A stretch of 64,000 bases of DNA from Karalla daura. Lineage: Eukaryota > Chordata > Actinopteri > Chaetodontiformes > Leiognathidae. The notes beneath the pieces were generated by a model. It was given only the letters and a program-made list of their open reading frames with translations. It was not told where the DNA came from and searched no databases. The translations under genes were made by a program, and so were the position numbers. Where the stretch lies: NCBI GenBank assembly GCA_029224185.1, contig CM055198.1, positions 1,426,001 to 1,490,000 of the forward strand, given 5' to 3'. Below are positions 42,501 to 54,366 of this stretch, in pieces (within the stretch, counting starts at the first letter, position 1; each line of letters starts with the position of its first letter).

Positions 42501-45500
42501 GTTTTGCACTAACTCCTCTCTCTGTCTTCTTCAGATACTCCTGCTCATGGAGCTATGAAGTTACATTGGTGAGTGTGCACGGCCTTCAGCACCAGCCACA
42601 TGTTCTGTCACATTCATCTCAGGGTTTTTACTTGACTTTTCATTTCCTCAGTGACATCCATGTTTGCATTTTTGCATTGTGTTGGTGGTTTTCCTCAGCT
42701 AATGCAGGGGTCTAAGGGTAGGGCGTGTCCACCATGATCACCCTGTAATAGAACTGTTCTGGCCATTGTAATCCTCTTCTGTATGAAATGTGCTTTTTCA
42801 ATAAAAATCACTTGGTTAAAAAATCCCTTTTTCAATAAAAATCACTTGCTCAACTGTTGTATTTATTGATTGATTCACTGACTGACGGCTTGGTTGATTG
42901 GTTGGGTGATTGCTTACCTGATTGATTTGTTCATCAAGTTCTGGGTGAATTCAATTTCTCAGCATATTTAGCTGCGTGATCATGTATGATTTTCACTTGG
43001 CCTCCCCATTTTCAGCACTCGCTTATATGTGGCCACATTTTGCTTTTCGCAGTTCCTTTACTCATCTTGGAATCGGTAAGTGGCATTTCTCAGCATTTTC
43101 CATCAAATCATCCTGTTTTGCACTAACTCCTCTCTCTGTCTTCTTCAGATACTCCTGCTCATGGAGCTATGAAGTTACATTGGTGAGTGTGCACGGCCTT
43201 CAGCACCAGCCACATGTTCTGTCACATTCATCTCAGGGTTTTAACTTGACTTTTCATTTCCTCAGTGACATCCACGTTTGCATTTTTGCATTGTGTTGGT
43301 CTTGAGTGTTTTCCTCAGCTAATGCAGGGGTCGAAGGGTAGGGGGTGTCCACCATTATCACACTGTATTAGAACTGTTCAGTCCATTGTAATCCTCTTCT
43401 GTATGATTTGTGCTTTTTAAATAAAAATCACTTGGTTAAAAAAAAATCCCTTTTTCAATAAAAATCACTTGCTCAACTGTTGTATTTATTGATTGATTCA
43501 CTGACTGACGGCTTGGTTGATTGGTTGGGTGATTGCTTACCTGATTGATTTGTTCATCAAGTTCTGGGTGAATTCAGTTTCTCAGCATATTTAGCTGCGT
43601 GATCATGTATGATTTTCACTTGGCCTCCCTATTTTCAGCACTCGCTTATTTGTGGCCACATTTTGCGTTTTGCAGTTCCTTTACTCATCTTGGAATCGGT
43701 AAGTGGCATTTCTCAGCATTTTCCATCAAATCATCCTGTTTTTCATTAACTCCTCTCTCTGTCTTCAGATACTCCTGCTCATGGAGCTATGAAGTTACAT
43801 TGGTGAGTGTGCACGGCCTTCAGCACCAGCCACATGTTCTGTCACATTCATCTCAGGGTTTTAATTTGACTTTTCATTTCCTCAGTGACGTCCATGTTTG
43901 CATTTTTGCATTGTGTTGGTGGTTTTCCTCAGCTAATGCAGGGGTCTCAGGGTAGGGGATGTCCACCATTACCACACTGTATTAGAACTGTTCAGTCCAT
44001 TGTAATCTCCTTATACATGATATGTGAGTTTTCAATAAAAATCACTTGGTTAAAAAATCCCTTTTTCAATAAAAATCACTTGCTCAACTGTTGTATTTAT
44101 TGATTGATTCACTGACTGACAGCTTGGTTGATTGGTTGGGTGATTGCTTACCTGATTGATTTGTTCATCAAGTTCTGGGTGAATTCAGTTTCTCAGCATA
44201 TTTAGCTGCGTGATCATGTATGATTTTCATTTTGCTGCTCTGTTTTCAGCACCTGCTTATTTGTGGCCACATTTTGCGTTTTGCGTTTCCTTTACTCATC
44301 TTGGAATCGGTAAGTGGCATTTCTCAGCATTTTCCATCAAATCATCCTGTTTTGCACTAACTCCTCTCTCTGTCTTCTTCAGATACTCCTGCTCATGGAG
44401 CTATGAAGTTACATTGGTGAGTGTGCACGGCCTTCAGCACCAGCCACATGTTCTGTCACATTCATCTCAGGGTTTTTACTTGACTTTTCATTTCCTCAGT
44501 GACATCCATGTTTGCATTTTTGCATTGTGTTGGTGGTTTTCCTCAGCTAATGCAGGGGTCTAAGGGTAGGGCGTGTCCACCATTATCACCCTATATTAGA
44601 ACTGTTCTGTCCATTGTAATCCCCTTCTGTATGATATTTGCTTTTTCAATAAAAATCACTTGGTTAAAAAATCCCTTTTTCAATAAAAATCACTTGCTCA
44701 ACTGTTGTATTTATTGATTGATTCACTGACTGACAGCTTGGTTGATTGGTTGGGTGATTGCTTACCTGATTGATTTGTTCATCAAGTTCTGGGTGAATTC
44801 AGTTTCTCAGCATATTTAGCTGCGTGATCATGTATGATTTTCATTTTGCCTCCCTATTTTCAGCACTCGCTTATTTGTGGCCACATTTTGCGTTTTGCAG
44901 TTCCTTTACTCATCTTGGAATCGGTAAGTGGCATTTCTCAGAATATTCAATCAAATCATCCTGTTTTGCACTAACTCCTCTCTCTGTCTTCTTCAGATAC
45001 TCCTGCTCATGGAGCTATGAAGTTACATTGGTGAGTGTGCACGGCCTTCAGCACCAGCCACATGTTCTGTCACATTCATCTCAGGGTTTTAACTTGACTT
45101 TTCATTTCCTCAGTGACATCCACGTTTGAATTTTTGCATTGTGTTGGTCTTGAGTGTTTTCCTCAGCTAATGCAGGGGTCGAAGGGTAGGGGGTGTCCAC
45201 CATTATCACACTGTATTAGAACTGTTCAGTCCATTGTAATCCTCTTCTGTATGATTTGTGCTTTTTAAATAAAAATCACTTGGTTAAAAAAAAATCCCTT
45301 TTTCAATAAAAATCACTTGCTCAACTGTTGTATTTATTGATTGATTCACTGACTGACGGCTTGGTTGATTGGTTGGGTGATTGCTTACCTGATTGATTTG
45401 TTCATCAAGTTCTGGGTGAATTCAATTTCTCAGCATATTTAGCTGCGTGATCATGTATGATTTTCACTTGGCCTCCCTATTTTCAGCACTCGCTTATTTG

Positions 45501-47232
45501 TGGCCACATTTTGCGTTTTGCAGTTCCTTTACTCATCTTGGAATCGGTAAGTGGCATTTCTCAGCATTTTCCATCAAATCATCCTGTTTTGCATTAACTC
45601 CTCTCTCTGTCTTCAGATACTCCTGCTCATGGAGCTATGAAGTTACATTGGTGAGTGTGCACGGCCTTCAGCACCAGCCACATGTTCTGTCACATTCATC
45701 TCAGGGTTTTAATTTGACTTTTCATTTCCTCAGTGACGTCCATGTTTGCATTTTTGCATTGTGTTGGTGGTTTTCCTCAGCTAATGCAGGGGTCTATGGG
45801 TAGGGCGTGTCCACCATTACCACACTGTATTAGAACTGTTCAGTCCATTGTAATCTCCTTATACATGATATGTGAGTTTTCAATAAAAATCACTTGGTTA
45901 AAAAATCCCTTTTTCAATAAAAATCACTTGCTCAACTGTTGTATTTATTGATTGATTCACTGACTGACAGCTTGGTTGATTGGTTGGGTGATTGCTTACC
46001 TGATTGATTTGTTCATCAAGTTCTGGGTGAATTCAGTTTCTCAGCATATTTAGCTGCGTGATCATGTATGATTTTCACTTTGCCTCCCTACTTTCAGCAC
46101 CTGCTTATTTGTGGCCACATTTTGCGCTTTGCAGTTCCTTTACTCACCTTGGAAACGGTAAGTGGCATTTCTCAGCATTTTCCATCAAATCATCCTCTTT
46201 TGTACTAACTACTCTCTCTGTCTTCTTCAGATACTCCTGCTCATGGAGCTATGAAGTTACATTGGTGAGTGTGCACGGCCTTCAGCACCAGCCACATGTT
46301 CTGTCACATTCATCTCAGGGTTTTTACTTGACTTTTCATTTCCTCAGTGACATCCATGTTTGCATTTTTGCATTGTGTTGGTGGTTTTCCTCAGCTAATG
46401 CAGGGGTCTAAGGGTAGGGCGTGTCCACCATTATCACCCTATATTAGAACTGTTCTGTCCATTGTAATCCCCTTCTGTATGATATTTGCTTTTTCAATAA
46501 AAATCACTTGGTTAAAAAATCCCTTTTTCAATAAAAATCACTTGCTCAACTGTTGTATTTATTGATTGATTCACTGACTGACAGCTTGGTTGATTGGTTG
46601 GGTGATTGCTTCCCTGATTGATTTGTTCATCAAGTTCTGGGTGAATTCAGTTTCTCAGCATATTTAGCTGCGTGATCATGTATGATTTTCATTTTGCTGC
46701 TCTGTTTTCAGCACCTGCTTATTTGCGGCCACATTTTGCGTTTCGCGGTTCCTTTACTCATCTTGGAATCGGTAAGTGGCATTTCTCAGCATTTTCCATC
46801 AAATCATCCTGTTTTGCACTAACTCCTCTCTCTGTCTTCTTCAGATACTCCTGCTCATGGAGCTATGAAGTTTCATTTGTGAGTGTGCACGGCCTTCAGC
46901 ACCAGCCACATGTTCTGTCACATTCATCTCAGGGTTTTAACTTGACTTTTCATTTCCTCAGTGACATCCATGTTTGCATTTTTGCATTGTGTTGGTGGTT
47001 TTCCTCAGCTAATGCAGGGGTCAAAGGGTAGGGTGTGTCCACCATTATCACACTGTATTAGAAATGTTCTGTCCATTGTAATCCCCTTCTGTATGATATG
47101 TGAGTTTCCAATAAAAATCACTCGGTTAAAAAACCTGATTGATTTGTTCATCAAGTTCTAGGTGAATTCAGTTTCTCAGCATATTTAGCTGCGTGATCAT
47201 GTATGATTGTCACTTGGCCTCCCTATTTTCAG
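39576..47232 (+). repeat. Satellite array 2, ~12.5 monomers with a 1848-bp higher-order repeat
   Basis: Same monomer and orientation as array 1. Equivalent points are at 39910, 40524, 41128, 41751, 42362, 42976, 43599, 44210, 44824, 45447, 46058 and 46672. From 41128 the spacings repeat as 623, 611, 614 three times, so the repeating unit is a trimer of 1848 bp. The 623 type has GGTCTTGAGTG and a longer A run; the 611 type has a 3-nt shorter pyrimidine tract and GTGACGTCC; the 614 type mostly has CATTTTGCTGC and GGGTTTTTAC. The last monomer (46672-47232) loses part of the spacer. The array ends in an LTR. Confidence 0.95.
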
Positions 47233-47631
47233 TGTCGAGGGAAAAAACTTTTTTTCTGAGGTGAGGTTAGAAATCAACAACAAGCTTCTACAAATGTGAG
47301 CATTTATTATAAAATAACATATCAATTAAAATAAACAACCAATAGTATCAATGATCCAAAACAGAATCAGAACCCAGGCTTTCTCTATTTGGCCAAATAG
47401 GTTGCAGTCTTGTTAAAGACTGGACACAGAGTGACGTCTCAGTCGAGGTTGTATAGGAGAGAGACAGAGAAGAATCATGTGCACCTAGTTAATTATTCTT
47501 TCTTAAGTATGTAGACTCTGAGTTCCACATCTTCACATTATTGATTTCTATTAAAAAAATTAACAATCAGACGAACAAAGTAAATTCCAACACACATGTT
47601 ATAATCAATAAATTCCTCTTTTACCCCCACA
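47233..47631 (-). mobile_element. 3' LTR of ERV B
   Basis: 399 bp, plus-strand start TGTCGAGGG and end TACCCCCACA. It pairs with 53983-54366 (shared AACATATCAATTA, CTCTATTTGGCCAAATAGG and ATCATGTGCACTTAG). In element sense a poly(A) signal AATAAA lies near its right side. It inserts into the satellite after TATTTTCAG. Confidence 0.9.
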
Positions 47632-47646
47632 ATCCTCCCTTTTGTC
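47632..47646 (-). promoter_or_regulatory. Polypurine tract of ERV B
   Basis: In element sense GACAAAAGGGAGGAT lies directly before the LTR's TGTGGGGG. Confidence 0.75.
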
Positions 47647-48353
47647 ATATTTGGACAACTATATTAAATTATCCTATTAACATAACAAAACATAATAAAA
47701 CATCGGCAATGTAAATTCACGAAGATTCAATACATTACGTTATTAGTCCTTCACAGAACACAATTAGAATCTTTGAATATCCTTTCCAGAATTGTCATCA
47801 TCATCAGAACTTAAATCGCCTCACATGTCATAATAGACAATGCCATATTATGGGCCTCAAAGGGCGGTGTTCGAGTTGGATGTTCTTATATTATCAGACT
47901 TGTCCTACAATCATGAATCCATGGGGACATAGTAGGATAAGCTGGCTCTGTTTTGCAATCATTTGGCCTACCACACCATTATGGATATTTATTATTCCCA
48001 CTGTGTCTTACACTCAAAGTTACATGACAAAAGCCTTGACCATTGCATTGAGAAGAAATTTCTTTCTTATCAACGACATCCATTGACCGTATCTTGGATT
48101 TGACAGTCCGAAACTCAAAACACTCGAACACGAAACTCTAGGGGGCATTTGAATCGTACTAAACCGGGCCTAAAAGAGGGTGGTGTAGATTCGGGAACTC
48201 GCCCTGTGCAAAAACCCTATTACAGTCAATAAGAAGAGCAGGCATGAACATTCCTTTATTGTGAATCCCAGTCTCTTGAGAAAATTATCCACTAGAAGGT
48301 GGTACATCGTTGGAGCTTGGCACGCTACTGATGGGGGCAGGCACTACGTTCCA
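47647..48353 (-). pseudogene. ERV B: expected env region, no readable gene
   Basis: About 700 bp between the PPT and the integrase end, where env should be. Only short, frameshifted open pieces occur and I cannot recognise an Env. Env is deleted or decayed. Confidence 0.35.
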
Positions 48354-49032
48354 CTACCCCTCTGGTTCCGGAACTTGCTTAGAGTGGCTGGCGTGGATCC
48401 AAGATACCCTGCCATCCACCTTCACTGCCGTCTCAGTGACCAGGAGGATCTGGAATGGCCCGATGTAGCGCCGCTGCTTCCAATGTTGTCGCCTATGATC
48501 CTTAATGAGTACCCAATCTCCTGGCTTTAGATGATGTTGGACCGCAGTGGCTGGAGCAGGGAGTACAGCTTTCACCTGTGAGTGCAAAGAAGCCAAGGCT
48601 GCCGACAAATTAGCACAGTATCTTATCATGCTGTCTTCGTACTGGCCGGTTGTCAGGGAAGGTCTTGCTGGCCCTATGCCAGTGGATGGCGGTCTCCTAA
48701 ACACTATCTCAAAAGGACTAGGACCATATTTATTCCTAATTGTCATATGCATATGGAAACACCAGTGGGAGAGCTTTTATCCATGTCAGCCTGGTATCTT
48801 CACAACATATTGCTAGTTTAGCTTTTATGATTCCATTTTCTCGCTCAAGTGCACCTGCAGACTGTGGATGATAAGAACAATGATGTCTGATGTTGAAACC
48901 CAACTATTATGAAATTTCATTCAACAAATCCGGGTCCATTACCACTGCTTATAAGTCTTGGTATTCCTCAAAGTGGAATTATATGAACCAAAATAATTTT
49001 TGCCACTGTTCCTGCATCCTGTTTCGAAGTAG
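48354..49032 (-). pseudogene. pol: ERV B integrase C-terminal part
   Basis: 48752-48354 (132 codons) encodes the integrase end: RNKYGPSPFEIVFRRP, then HLKPGDWVLIKDHRRQHWKQ and RYIGPFQILLV, ending VSWIHASHSKQVP. Upstream, to about 48880, the catalytic-Glu region is readable on the minus strand through stops. It is cut at 49032 by an LTR of the provirus A family. Confidence 0.75.
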
Positions 49033-50562
49033 TGTTGGGACTGCTACACTCATATGGTGCAGAAACAACAATGCATGTGATTTTACAAACAACAGCCCAG
49101 GTCATAAATTCCTGCTGCAGCCACCCTGGGGATCAAGTAACCAGAGGCGCCTGCCAGACGACCCCCCGGTGGGTCTGCTTCCCCGACGTTAGGTTTCAAA
49201 CCTGCCCGGGAACCTATCGGCCGCTGGTGTGAAACCAGCGCACCAATCACCCACACCTAACCTGGTGACACGGGTGTCATAAACAAAGGGGGGTAAGGAG
49301 CCCTCTGGGGATAAAAGCCCCAGAAACCAGCTCCTCACTCTCTGCCGCCGCAACTCTGCCACAACTCATCTTCATCGCTACAACTCGCCAGCTGACCGCC
49401 CGGAGCTCCAGCCGCCGGACATCGCCGCCGCTGCGCCAAGACGCACAGGAGCCGCCGCAGTCCGACCGCTCTCCACGGCAGCCACCGGTGCCACAGCCGC
49501 TCTGAGCGCTGCACCACAGTCCTTTTCAGGACTATAAGAGTTGATTCCTGAGTTTGATTCACCACCCGGTGATCAAACCTGGTCCACCCGGACCACGAGC
49601 AGACGGCAGCCAACTCCGCAGGGAGTCTGCCGACAGGATCACAGATCCTGAGAGGAAAAAGAAGTCAAAACGCCCGTGCCAAGAGAGCACCAAGGGGCTG
49701 AGACTCGCAACCTCACTGCACCAACCGATCCGTACCTGGAGAGGTGAGGCACGCCCGTGCAAGAAGAGCACCCAGGGTCTGAGCGCCTCATCCTCCTCCA
49801 ACCCCGAAACCCACGCTGCAGCAGAGGCAGCGAGAGGGCCAAGTCTGCGCCGTCACAGGGACGCGCAGCACCAAGGAGCTACACTGAGCTGGACCACAGG
49901 ACAGAATCGGGACCGCAACACGTGGGACACGTAAGGGCTCGATTCGGGCAGAGACTGTGACGCAGTAGCACCTCTTATGTATTGAAGCCTACATGAACTT
50001 TAGGTTAATGTATGACAGTGTAGGACGCACGGCTGAGTGAATCCATCTCTGACCGGCTCCTATTACTTCCTCCCCTTTGTTCTCGTGCGTCCGAGCGGAC
50101 CACGTGATCACATGCATGCGCACTCACCCGTGCACGCGCACACACCCGTGCGCACATACGTACACACCCAGACACACACACACACAGAGGCATGCTTGGT
50201 TGATTGTTTGTTTATTGTCTGTTCAGTCTGTCTAGTCAGGAATGCATGTTTCTTGTTAGAATAATAGTCAATGATAACCTTAATGCACTAATTGTAAAAT
50301 TGATGTGTCATTAAAGTGTGATTGTTGTACTAAGAAGTGTGTAATTATTGAACCTGCACAACCGTTGCTGAATCCAGGTCAGTGCTCGGATCTCACCTCC
50401 TTCAGAGAGACTAGAGGTAATTTAAGATTTAGACTGATTTACTAGGCAAATTGACGAACCAGATTATTGGTCCCTGTTCGCAGGGTGGTGCCCCGAAATT
50501 CCTAAATAATAATAAGCTAATAATCTAGGTTCACCATATTTCGTTGACATAAAGTCCCAACA
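49033..50562 (+). mobile_element. Lone LTR of the provirus A family, opposite orientation
   Basis: Starts TGTTGGGACTGC and ends TAAAGTCCCAACA. The last ~500 bp match the provirus A LTRs in reverse (TG/CG-rich tract 50100-50190; TTGGTCCCTGTTCGCAGGG; AAATTCCTAAATAATAA). The first kilobase differs in sequence but keeps a GGGGATAAAAGCC box (49308-49320) and a CCTTTTCAGGACT block, so it is another subfamily. Open frames at 49335-49960 are LTR sequence and not genes. No target duplication is visible. Confidence 0.8.
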
Positions 50563-50885
50563 ATATGTATGGGGTAGTTTCATGGAAAACCTGTTCCTGA
50601 GAAGAAGTAAGGGACACACTTACAGCAGCTACCTTCTGTGTCCAATAAACATTTTTCATCCTCAGCTCTTCCAACCCAATCTCAGCATACCATACTTTCT
50701 CATACCCTCTATCTGGTTCCTTATTAACATAAGATGTGCAATGTACGGACTGATCATCCATGTAATTATCAGCTGCGGTACTATATTTGTGTGCAAAACA
50801 GATGAGGTCACGAGCTACTATCTGTTTCAAGCTTCCACTCATAAACATATAAGAACATGTTTGAAACACATTTAATCATCTGGTA
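50563..50885 (-). pseudogene. ERV B region after protease
   Basis: 112-codon open piece (50869-50531) following the protease. It reads like the linker leading into RT (a membrane or RT motif is not seen). RT, RNase H and the integrase N-terminus, which should lie here, are missing and replaced by the lone LTR. Confidence 0.4.
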
Positions 50886-51362
50886 TCAGGGGTTTAGAGT
50901 CTCTTTCAACACCCTGATACCATCTGGAGTAGAATGTAACACAAGACCAAACCTGCACATCAAATCTCGTCCCATTAAATTTATAGGGCAATTTTGTGAC
51001 ACCAAAAAGGAATGTTTCACCACCTGGCCATCCAGTTTGCATTTTAAAGGAACTGAACAATTTTCTCTCTCTTTCATTGGTACTCCACTGGATCCTATTG
51101 CTACACATATCCTTCCACTTTTCTTGGGATGTTGTGGTAAGGCATCCATTCGTAAAACTGAATTAATGGCACCTGAGTCCACAAGGAACTTCACTGGATA
51201 ATGTGAAACCATAAGTGTTAATTCTGGAAATTTCCTATAGCCTGTACTGCTAGTATACATGGTAAACTCAAAAATTTGTTTCTTGTGTGATTGAATAGAA
51301 GAAGGATGGACTACTTGCGTTTCGGAAGAGTGATGGCCTCTGTCTGGAGACTGCTCCTCCAC
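50886..51362 (-). pseudogene. pro: ERV B aspartic protease
   Basis: 158 codons with VKFLVDSGAINSVLRMD (active site DSG) and CPINLMGRDLMCRFGL, the second conserved motif of retroviral proteases. It follows gag closely and is in another frame. Truncation of pol behind it means it could not have been part of a working polyprotein in this copy. Confidence 0.8.
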
Positions 51363-52815
51363 TGCTCCTTACTTCCCTCACCTTGATTGTTGGAGGGATT
51401 GATCTCTCAATCTCTTGGAACATTGCATCTGCCAGTGACCACGCCTCCCACAGTAGTGACATACATTTGGATCTCCTCTTGATCTACCTCACCCCCGTCC
51501 TCTCCCCCTCCTGCCCCCAACCCCACCTGGCCGGAGCTGAAAATCTTGTTGGGGTGCTTCCCATGCGTTTGACATGGCGAGTTGTACATCCTCCAGCTTC
51601 CTTTGTCTTGCTTGTTCCTTGTACTCATCTTTACTCTGGAGCTGTTCTTCTGCATGTTCTGCATGTTGCAAGATACTTGAGAGTGAGCAGGTCTTCCAAG
51701 TGACACATGACTTTTTCACTCTGCACCAAATCCGGTCTCATTCGGCTCAGAAAATGTTCTTTCAGGTGCACTTTGTATGGCTCAAGTGGTTCGACGCCCA
51801 TAGGGTCAGGTCTGGTGAGACCACTATGAACATCAAAAGCTGATGTTAATCGTGCCAAGAATGCACTGCATGTCTCTTGCGGTCCTTGTGTCATAGAGGT
51901 GATGGCAGTCAGATTCAGTCTCAGGGAGAATTTCTCCCGGACTGCCTCAATGAGTGCTTGCACAGCTCTATTGAAGTCCATATGGGCCCGATCCTCAAGG
52001 TCCGGATGTGTCAGACGAGTGGACATCTTGACTGGTGTAAACACACTCTGAATCTTATGATAATCATTACCCAGGGATCTGCTCATCAGGCGTCGTAGCT
52101 CAGTCATAGTAGGTCTATATTCTTTAACAAACTGAGTCAAATCGGTTTCCCACTTTGTATTATCTTTGGGGCAAATGTGTGTCATCGCATCCGCCACATC
52201 AGAATCTGACCCGGGTCTAAATACAAGTATCATGCCCTCTGGACCAGACACCTCGACCATCGGCATGGAGGCGATAGGGGAGGTCGGAGTTGGGCATGGA
52301 GATTCATTTTTCATTTTTAGCTTAAGTTGAGCTTGGTGGCGGGTAACAACAGGTGTATATACTGGCACTGGCTGACGGTTAGGAGGAGGTACTGGGGGAG
52401 CAGTGTCCAGATCCAAGTCCATCGGATTCCTCAAGGTCTCGGAAAGAGAAGGGAAAAGTGTATTAGGAATAGGTGGAGTATCAAGTGAAGGTGTGGTAAT
52501 TTCAACACATTCCTCTATTTTAGGTACTTTAAAATCTTTAACCTTTTGTCTTTCTCTTTTCTTCGCTTCATCTCTCCACATTCCAAAAGCTTTCCAATCT
52601 GTCTTCAACACTTCATTTTTCCTCTGCTTTTTCTTCAACAGACTAAAATTCTGGGCTGCACTCGTAAATTCCTCATGCCGTAACTGTGCCTTTAATCTCT
52701 CCAAAGGGTTCAAACTGAGGCTTCCTTTAGCTGAAAAGCCTAAGTCTACCCATTTTTGAATTTGGTTCAAACTGCCAGGATATTTTCCAATCATAAATTT
52801 ACACAAAGGCGACAA
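51363..52815 (-). pseudogene. gag: ERV B gag
   Basis: Open frame of 394 codons from ATG 52815 to 51631. It has a matrix-like N-terminus, a proline-rich linker (DTAPPVPPPNRQPVPVYTP) and a capsid region (TKWETDLTQFVKEYRPTMTEL; MTQGPQETCSAFLARLTSAFD, the major-homology-like region). The end (51630-51400) continues in another frame with a Cys/His-containing stretch. One frameshift near 51640 separates it from protease. Of all retroviral genes in the window it is the least damaged. Confidence 0.8.
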
Positions 52816-53961
52816 GTCTTCTGTGTGTCTCCCCTTTACTTTGACCGCTGCCCATCTCTAGTTATGTGTCTCTCTGTATTTCCAAAAGTGTGCAACTTCG
52901 AACCTTTAATTTCGCTTGCCGCATAAAAACCCAGAAAATACTACAGCGATAACCCTGACACGTCTGTCAACAACTTCTTCATAAGTTGTGAGGCATTCCC
53001 ATTCAACTTGTCTCTGTCTGAATTAGATCATTGTCCTCACCGCACGTGGTTGTTCGTTGGATCGGATTGGCAATCAGGGCTCCGCAGGATGGAAGCTGTC
53101 CAGGATGGACGGCGGCAGAGAAGACAGAGCAACTGAGGGTTCTTAAAAAAAATAATAAATTTATTTCTTTTTCCGATCCCCCCCCAAAAAAAAATTGAAA
53201 AAGGTTCTCCAAAGGCTTCCAGACACCCACCAACAACAACAACCAACTACATCAACCACCCCATCCTGGAGCCTACTACTGGGCTTTATACCCCTAAGCT
53301 CCTCCCACAGATGAGTCTACCTTTCCCACATAATACAAATTCCTGCCTAAATACTTCCTGAAAAGAAAATGTTATCCAGAAAAACAAACATAACATAATC
53401 AAACACCCCAAATCATTTCCACCAACTAAAACTACTTCCGTGCCCTTCAGATTGAATAATTCCCCAACACCAAGAAAACACCCCTGTTAAAATAGTTTGC
53501 TCCACCAAACATCCCTATATAAGCCCAGTGGTTCAAGCCCTCTGTTTCCCCACAGGAGCCCGGAAGTGTGTGCAGTCATGCTGGTGAGTATACTGTGCTC
53601 TGTGCCCTTGTTCCCTGCTCAAAATGTAATAAACTTGATGTGAACAGCCAATGTGATATGGTGTGTTATTTCAGTGCGGCAATGTTAACCAGATGAGATA
53701 TGACGATGGGGATGCTGATGAAACTTGTAATGAATGTGTGATACCAACTCATGCTAAACATGCTGGTAGGCTTTTCAGCCTAGTTAAAACTGCTGGCAAA
53801 TGGCTGCCAAGGTGCCGTGCGCTCGAGTGAGTGAGTGAGTAAGTGAACGGGTGAGTGAGTGAGTGAGTGAGTCCCAAGGCTCACTCCGTAGCAGAAGCCT
53901 CCTGAGAAGGTTTGATTTGGCCAAATCTTGTCCGTCCGGCAGAGTCCAGGTCACGCATCAG
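52816..53961. other. ERV B leader with extra TATA/poly(A) signals
   Basis: 1.15 kb between PBS and gag, unusually long. On the minus strand a GGGGTATAAAGCC box (53283-53295) precedes AATAAA (near 53155), as in an LTR. On the plus strand TATATAAG (53516-53523) precedes AATAAA (53628). A (GAGT)n run lies at 53827-53872. An inserted LTR or promoter segment is likely. Confidence 0.4.
53578..53830 (+). CDS. Candidate small two-exon gene, cysteine-bearing peptide
   Basis: TATATAAG at 53516 is followed 55 bp later by ATG CTG, then a GTGAGT donor at 53584, a 91-nt intron ending TTATTTCAG (53674) and an exon 53675-53830, open to a TGA. The joined product would be about 54 residues with several Cys and His (TCNECVIPTHAKH) and a basic tail. 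No homologue is recognised. An AATAAA lies inside the intron, so the whole may equally be an LTR with chance splice signals. Confidence 0.25.
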
Positions 53962-53979
53962 ATCCCATCCTCGTCGCCA
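53962..53979 (-). promoter_or_regulatory. Primer binding site of ERV B, tRNA-Ser(GCU)
   Basis: In element sense TGGCGACGAGGATGGGAT lies three bases after the 5' LTR. The plus strand ATCCCATCCTCGTCGCCA equals the 3' end of vertebrate tRNA-Ser(GCU) including CCA, as I remember it, 18 of 18. Confidence 0.8.
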
Positions 53980-53982
53980 AAT

Positions 53983-54366
53983 TGTAGAGGGAAAACATTT
54001 CTGTGGTGAGGTAAAAACCAACAATAAGCTTCTACAATTGCAAGAATTTATTGTAAAATAACATATCAATTAGAATTAACAACCAACAACATCAATGACC
54101 TTAAAACAGAATCAGAACCTGGGCTTTCTCTATTTGGCCAAATAGGTTGCAGTCTTGTTCAAGACTTGACCCAGAGTGACGTTTCAGTCGAGGCTTTACA
54201 GGAGAGAGACAGAGAAGAATCATGTGCACTTAGTTAATTATTCTTCTTTAAGAATGTAGAGTTCCACATCTTCACATTATTGATTTCTATTAAACAACAA
54301 TCAGACGAACAAAGTACATTCCAACACAACATGTTATGATCAATAAATTCTTCTTTTACCCACACA
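53983..54366 (-). mobile_element. 5' LTR of ERV B
   Basis: 384 bp, plus-strand TGTAGAGGG ... TACCCACACA; partner of 47233-47631. Visible differences are scattered substitutions plus a few short indels. The right flank returns to satellite sequence (TTTTACTCATCTTGG), but about 40 bp further along the monomer than the left flank, so the flanks are not continuous. Confidence 0.9.

Noticed and set aside
49335..49960. Several open frames on both strands near 49.3-50.0 kb
   Set aside because: They fall inside the lone LTR, between its TATA-like box and its U5, and show no domain.
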